Part shown: positions 62,028 through 64,000 of the stretch, in pieces | Position numbering within the stretch: the first letter of the stretch is position 1 | Layout of the letters: every line of letters begins with the position of its first letter | Origin: Myxococcaceae bacterium JPH2 | GTDB lineage: Bacteria; Myxococcota; Myxococcia; Myxococcales; Myxococcaceae | Direction of reading: 5' to 3' | DNA length: 64,000 nucleotides | Assembly: GCA_016458225.1 (NCBI GenBank) | Contig: JAEMGR010000009.1 | Location: 62,001 to 126,000, forward strand | The notes under the pieces: generated by a model | The model's input: the letters and a program-made list of their open reading frames with translations, nothing else | Told to the model about the DNA's origin: nothing | The model's database searches: none | Program-made: the position numbers and the translations under genes

Positions 62028-63581
62028 ATGCGCTATGGTTCTCCGGCGGCCTTCCTCCTGCCCTCGCTGCCCTCCATGCCCCAGCCCACGGATGTGACGC
62101 AGGTCCTGCTTCCCTTCGGCGGACTCGTGGGGCGCGAGGTGGACCTCGACGCGTTCCTCCAGAACCTGGTGGATCGCGTCGCCACCACGATGCAGGCGGA
62201 CCGCGGGACGCTCTGGCTGTTGGACGCGTCACGCAACGAGCTGTTCAGCCGCGCGGCCCACCTGCCCGAGCTGGCGCAGATCCGCGTGAAGCTGGGCCAG
62301 GGTGTGGCGGGCACCGTCGCGCAAGCGGGCGAGGCCATCAACGTGCCGGATCCGCGCGGCGAGCGCCGCTTCTTCGCGGACATCGACCGGATGACGGGCT
62401 ACCGCACGACGAGCCTCCTGGCCGTGCCGCTGCTCGACGCGGACGGCGCCGTGTACGGCGTGCTCCAGGTGCTCAACCGCTTGGGCGGTGGACGCTTCAC
62501 CTCCGACGACACCGAGCGACTGACGAGCATCACCGCCCAGGTGAGCACCGCGCTGCAGCGCACCAGCCTGTACTCGGAGCTCCAGCGCGCGAAGGATCAA
62601 CCCCAGGCCCCCGTGGCCTACTTCTTCAATCACATCATCGGCGAGGCGCCGCCCCTCAAGACGCTCTACCGCCTGGTGCAGAAGGCAGCGCCCACGGACG
62701 CCACGGTGCTGCTGCGCGGAGAGAGCGGCAGCGGAAAGGAGCTGTTCGCGCGCGCGGTGCACGTCAACGGCCCGCGCCGCGATCGGCCCTTCGTGAAGGT
62801 GGACTGCGCCGCGCTGCCCGCGTCGCTCATCGAGAACGAGCTGTTCGGTCACGAGAAGGGCGCCTTCACCGGCGCGGACCACCGCATGCCCGGCAAGTTC
62901 GAGGCGGCGGATGGCGGCACGGTGTTCATCGACGAGATTGGCGAGCTGCCGCTGCCCGTGCAGGGCAAGCTCCTGCGCGTGCTTCAAGACCGCGAGTTCG
63001 AGCGCGTGGGAGGCACGCAAGCCGTCCGAGTGGACGTGCGCATCGTCGCGGCGACGCATCGCGACCTCGCGGCCATGGTCGCGGACGGACGCTTCCGCGA
63101 GGACCTCTACTACCGCATCAAGGTCGTGGAGCTGGTGCTCCCGCCCCTGCGCGAGCGCGGCGGCGAGGACATCGAGCGACTCGCGCGGCACTTCGTCGCC
63201 ACGGTGGCGCGGCGTCACCGACTGCCGCCTCCCAAGCTGAGCGCGGCGGCGCTGGATCGCCTCAAGCGCTACCGCTGGCCCGGCAACGTGCGCGAGCTGG
63301 AGAACTGCATCGAGAGCGCCGTGGTGCTCTGCGAGGGGGAGATCCTCGAGGAGCACCTGCCCCTGCCCAACCTGGACCGTGCTCCGACCAGCGCCCCCAG
63401 CCCGGCGCGAGCGAGCGAGGAGCCGGCCCTGCTGCCCCTGGCCGAGGTGGAGCGGCGCCACATCCTGCGCGCGCTGGAGGCCGTGAAGGGCAACCGCACC
63501 GCCGCCGCGAAGGCGCTGGAGATCGGCCGCAACACGCTCGCGCGCAAGCTCAAGGAGTACGGCTTGGGCGACGAAGGCTGA
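62028..63581 (+). CDS. sigma-54-dependent activator with GAF sensor domain
   Basis: This 517-residue enhancer-binding protein activates sigma-54 promoters. Residues about 28-185 form a GAF domain that would bind a small ligand. The AAA+ domain (about 205-430) has Walker A GESGSGKE, the sigma-54 contact loop GAFTGA, Walker [14 protein letters not shown] and the arginine fingers in [10 protein letters not shown] Fis-type helix-turn-helix ([24 protein letters not shown]) ends the chain. It has no receiver domain, so control is by the GAF ligand. Targets are unknown. It follows the MBL gene. Confidence 0.94.
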   Translation: MRYGSPAAFLLPSLPSMPQPTDVTQVLLPFGGLVGREVDLDAFLQNLVDRVATTMQADRGTLWLLDASRNELFSRAAHLPELAQIRVKLGQGVAGTVAQAGEAINVPDPRGERRFFADIDRMTGYRTTSLLAVPLLDADGAVYGVLQVLNRLGGGRFTSDDTERLTSITAQVSTALQRTSLYSELQRAKDQPQAPVAYFFNHIIGEAPPLKTLYRLVQKAAPTDATVLLRGESGSGKELFARAVHVNGPRRDRPFVKVDCAALPASLIENELFGHEKGAFTGADHRMPGKFEAADGGTVFIDEIGELPLPVQGKLLRVLQDREFERVGGTQAVRVDVRIVAATHRDLAAMVADGRFREDLYYRIKVVELVLPPLRERGGEDIERLARHFVATVARRHRLPPPKLSAAALDRLKRYRWPGNVRELENCIESAVVLCEGEILEEHLPLPNLDRAPTSAPSPARASEEPALLPLAEVERRHILRALEAVKGNRTAAAKALEIGRNTLARKLKEYGLGDEG

Positions 63582-63594
63582 GCCCGCGACTCAG
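63578..63594. terminator. hairpin formed by facing stop codons
   Basis: The 5-bp arms CTGAG and CTCAG contain the activator stop TGA (63579-63581) and the complement of the next gene's stop (63591-63593). Short stem, so low confidence as a terminator. Confidence 0.3.
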
Positions 63595-63938
63595 TCGCCG
63601 TAAGGGTCGGCGCGCCCCGAGCGCTCCATCGCCAGCACCACCATGGCCATGGGCAGGCCGAGCATCCCCGCGCCCAGCAGGATCGCCACCTCCAGGCCCA
63701 GGTCGCCGAGGGACTTCACGGTCCAGGCCGCCAGGCCCGCCACCGTCGCGAGCCCCAGCCCATAGCGCGCGACATCATTGTGCCGGCCGAGCAGCGCCAT
63801 CCCCGCTCCTGCCACGGCAATCACGATCGGCAGCGCCCACGGGTACTTCCCCGGCACGGGCCACAGGGCCAGGGACAGCTCGAAGGCCAGCACCAGCAAC
63901 GCCACCGCCGTGAGCACGGACATGCCCGAGAGCTTCAT
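63591..63938 (-). CDS. small polytopic membrane protein
   Basis: This 115-residue protein has four hydrophobic segments (for example SVLTAVALLVLAFELSLALW and EVAILLGAGMLGLPMAMVVLA) and a short charged tail ending ERSGRADPYGD. No family is recognised. The ATG at 63938 has GGAG 4 nt upstream; a GTG at 63950 is less likely. It is convergent with the sigma-54 activator gene. 63951-64000 shows nothing further. Confidence 0.65.
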   Translation of the reverse strand: MKLSGMSVLTAVALLVLAFELSLALWPVPGKYPWALPIVIAVAGAGMALLGRHNDVARYGLGLATVAGLAAWTVKSLGDLGLEVAILLGAGMLGLPMAMVVLAMERSGRADPYGD

Positions 63939-64000
63939 GTCGCTCCGCACCAGGCTCGGCGTCCGGGCGGGCGCATCACGCGCGCCGCCCCACGAACAAC

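Overview
The window is about 64 kb of very GC-rich DNA, densely packed with genes in short, translationally coupled operons. Gene content points to a myxobacterium (order Myxococcales, probably Myxococcaceae or a close relative): many outer-membrane lipoproteins, a DUF4388 protein, a FIST sensor next to a hybrid histidine kinase, a PilZ protein, a MopE-type metal-binding protein, a GAF/sigma-54 activator, a KGG-repeat protein and ABC-2 permeases fused to peptidase-like domains. The taxon is inferred from this content only. No rRNA, tRNA, CRISPR array, phage or intact insertion sequence was recognised.

Layout. 1-7.8 kb (minus strand): trpS, scpA, scpB, an RluB-type pseudouridine synthase with a giant Gly/Arg/Phe repeat tail, then a HEAT-repeat lipoprotein cut by the window edge. 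8-9.2 kb (plus): a DUF4388 protein. 9.2-9.6 kb: a convergent gap with a bidirectional terminator and three 25-bp repeats. 9.6-15.7 kb (minus): a KGG hydrophilin-like protein, a PII-like protein, two overlapping cation/proton antiporter genes, a Sua5/YciO protein, a polytopic membrane protein and a XerD-type recombinase. 16-19.9 kb: a DedA/TVP38-like protein, a DUF4833 protein, a Nudix hydrolase, a GxSxG hydrolase and a lipoprotein. 20-26.2 kb (minus): an ABC ATPase with two permease/peptidase fusions, then a TPR protein. 26.2-33.9 kb (minus): a LysR regulator, ureD, fused ureAB, ureC, ureF, ureG, an unknown gene coupled to ureG, a CPBP membrane protease and a PilZ protein. 34-41 kb: a lipoprotein, a FIST/hybrid-kinase pair, an N-acetylmuramoyl-L-alanine amidase and a DUF3592 protein. 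41-47 kb: mutS, divergent from nhaA plus an ABC1/UbiB kinase-like gene. 47-49.8 kb: a c-type haem-motif lipoprotein coupled to a probable outer-membrane protein, then DUF2267. 49.9-55.5 kb (minus): tolC-like, HlyD-like and RND pump genes. 55.7-64 kb: a MopE-like lipoprotein, an operator-rich gap, a DEAD-box helicase, an orphan ParA, an MBL-fold hydrolase, a sigma-54 activator and a small membrane protein.

Functional units: ScpAB (chromosome condensation); urease maturation and catalysis; a tripartite RND efflux pump whose three genes overlap; an ABC-2 transporter; ion homeostasis genes (paired antiporters with a PII-like protein, and NhaA); and two RNA-related proteins with low-complexity tails (RluB-like and the DEAD-box helicase).

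Most unusual points: the RluB tail of about 24 repeat units; three phase-conserved repeats in the xerD 3' region; the two permease/peptidase fusions, one with an intact HExxH site and one without; the unknown gene fused by overlap to ureG; a promoter with two perfect TetR-type operators but no adjacent regulator gene; and inverted repeats spanning the facing stop codons of closely spaced convergent genes.
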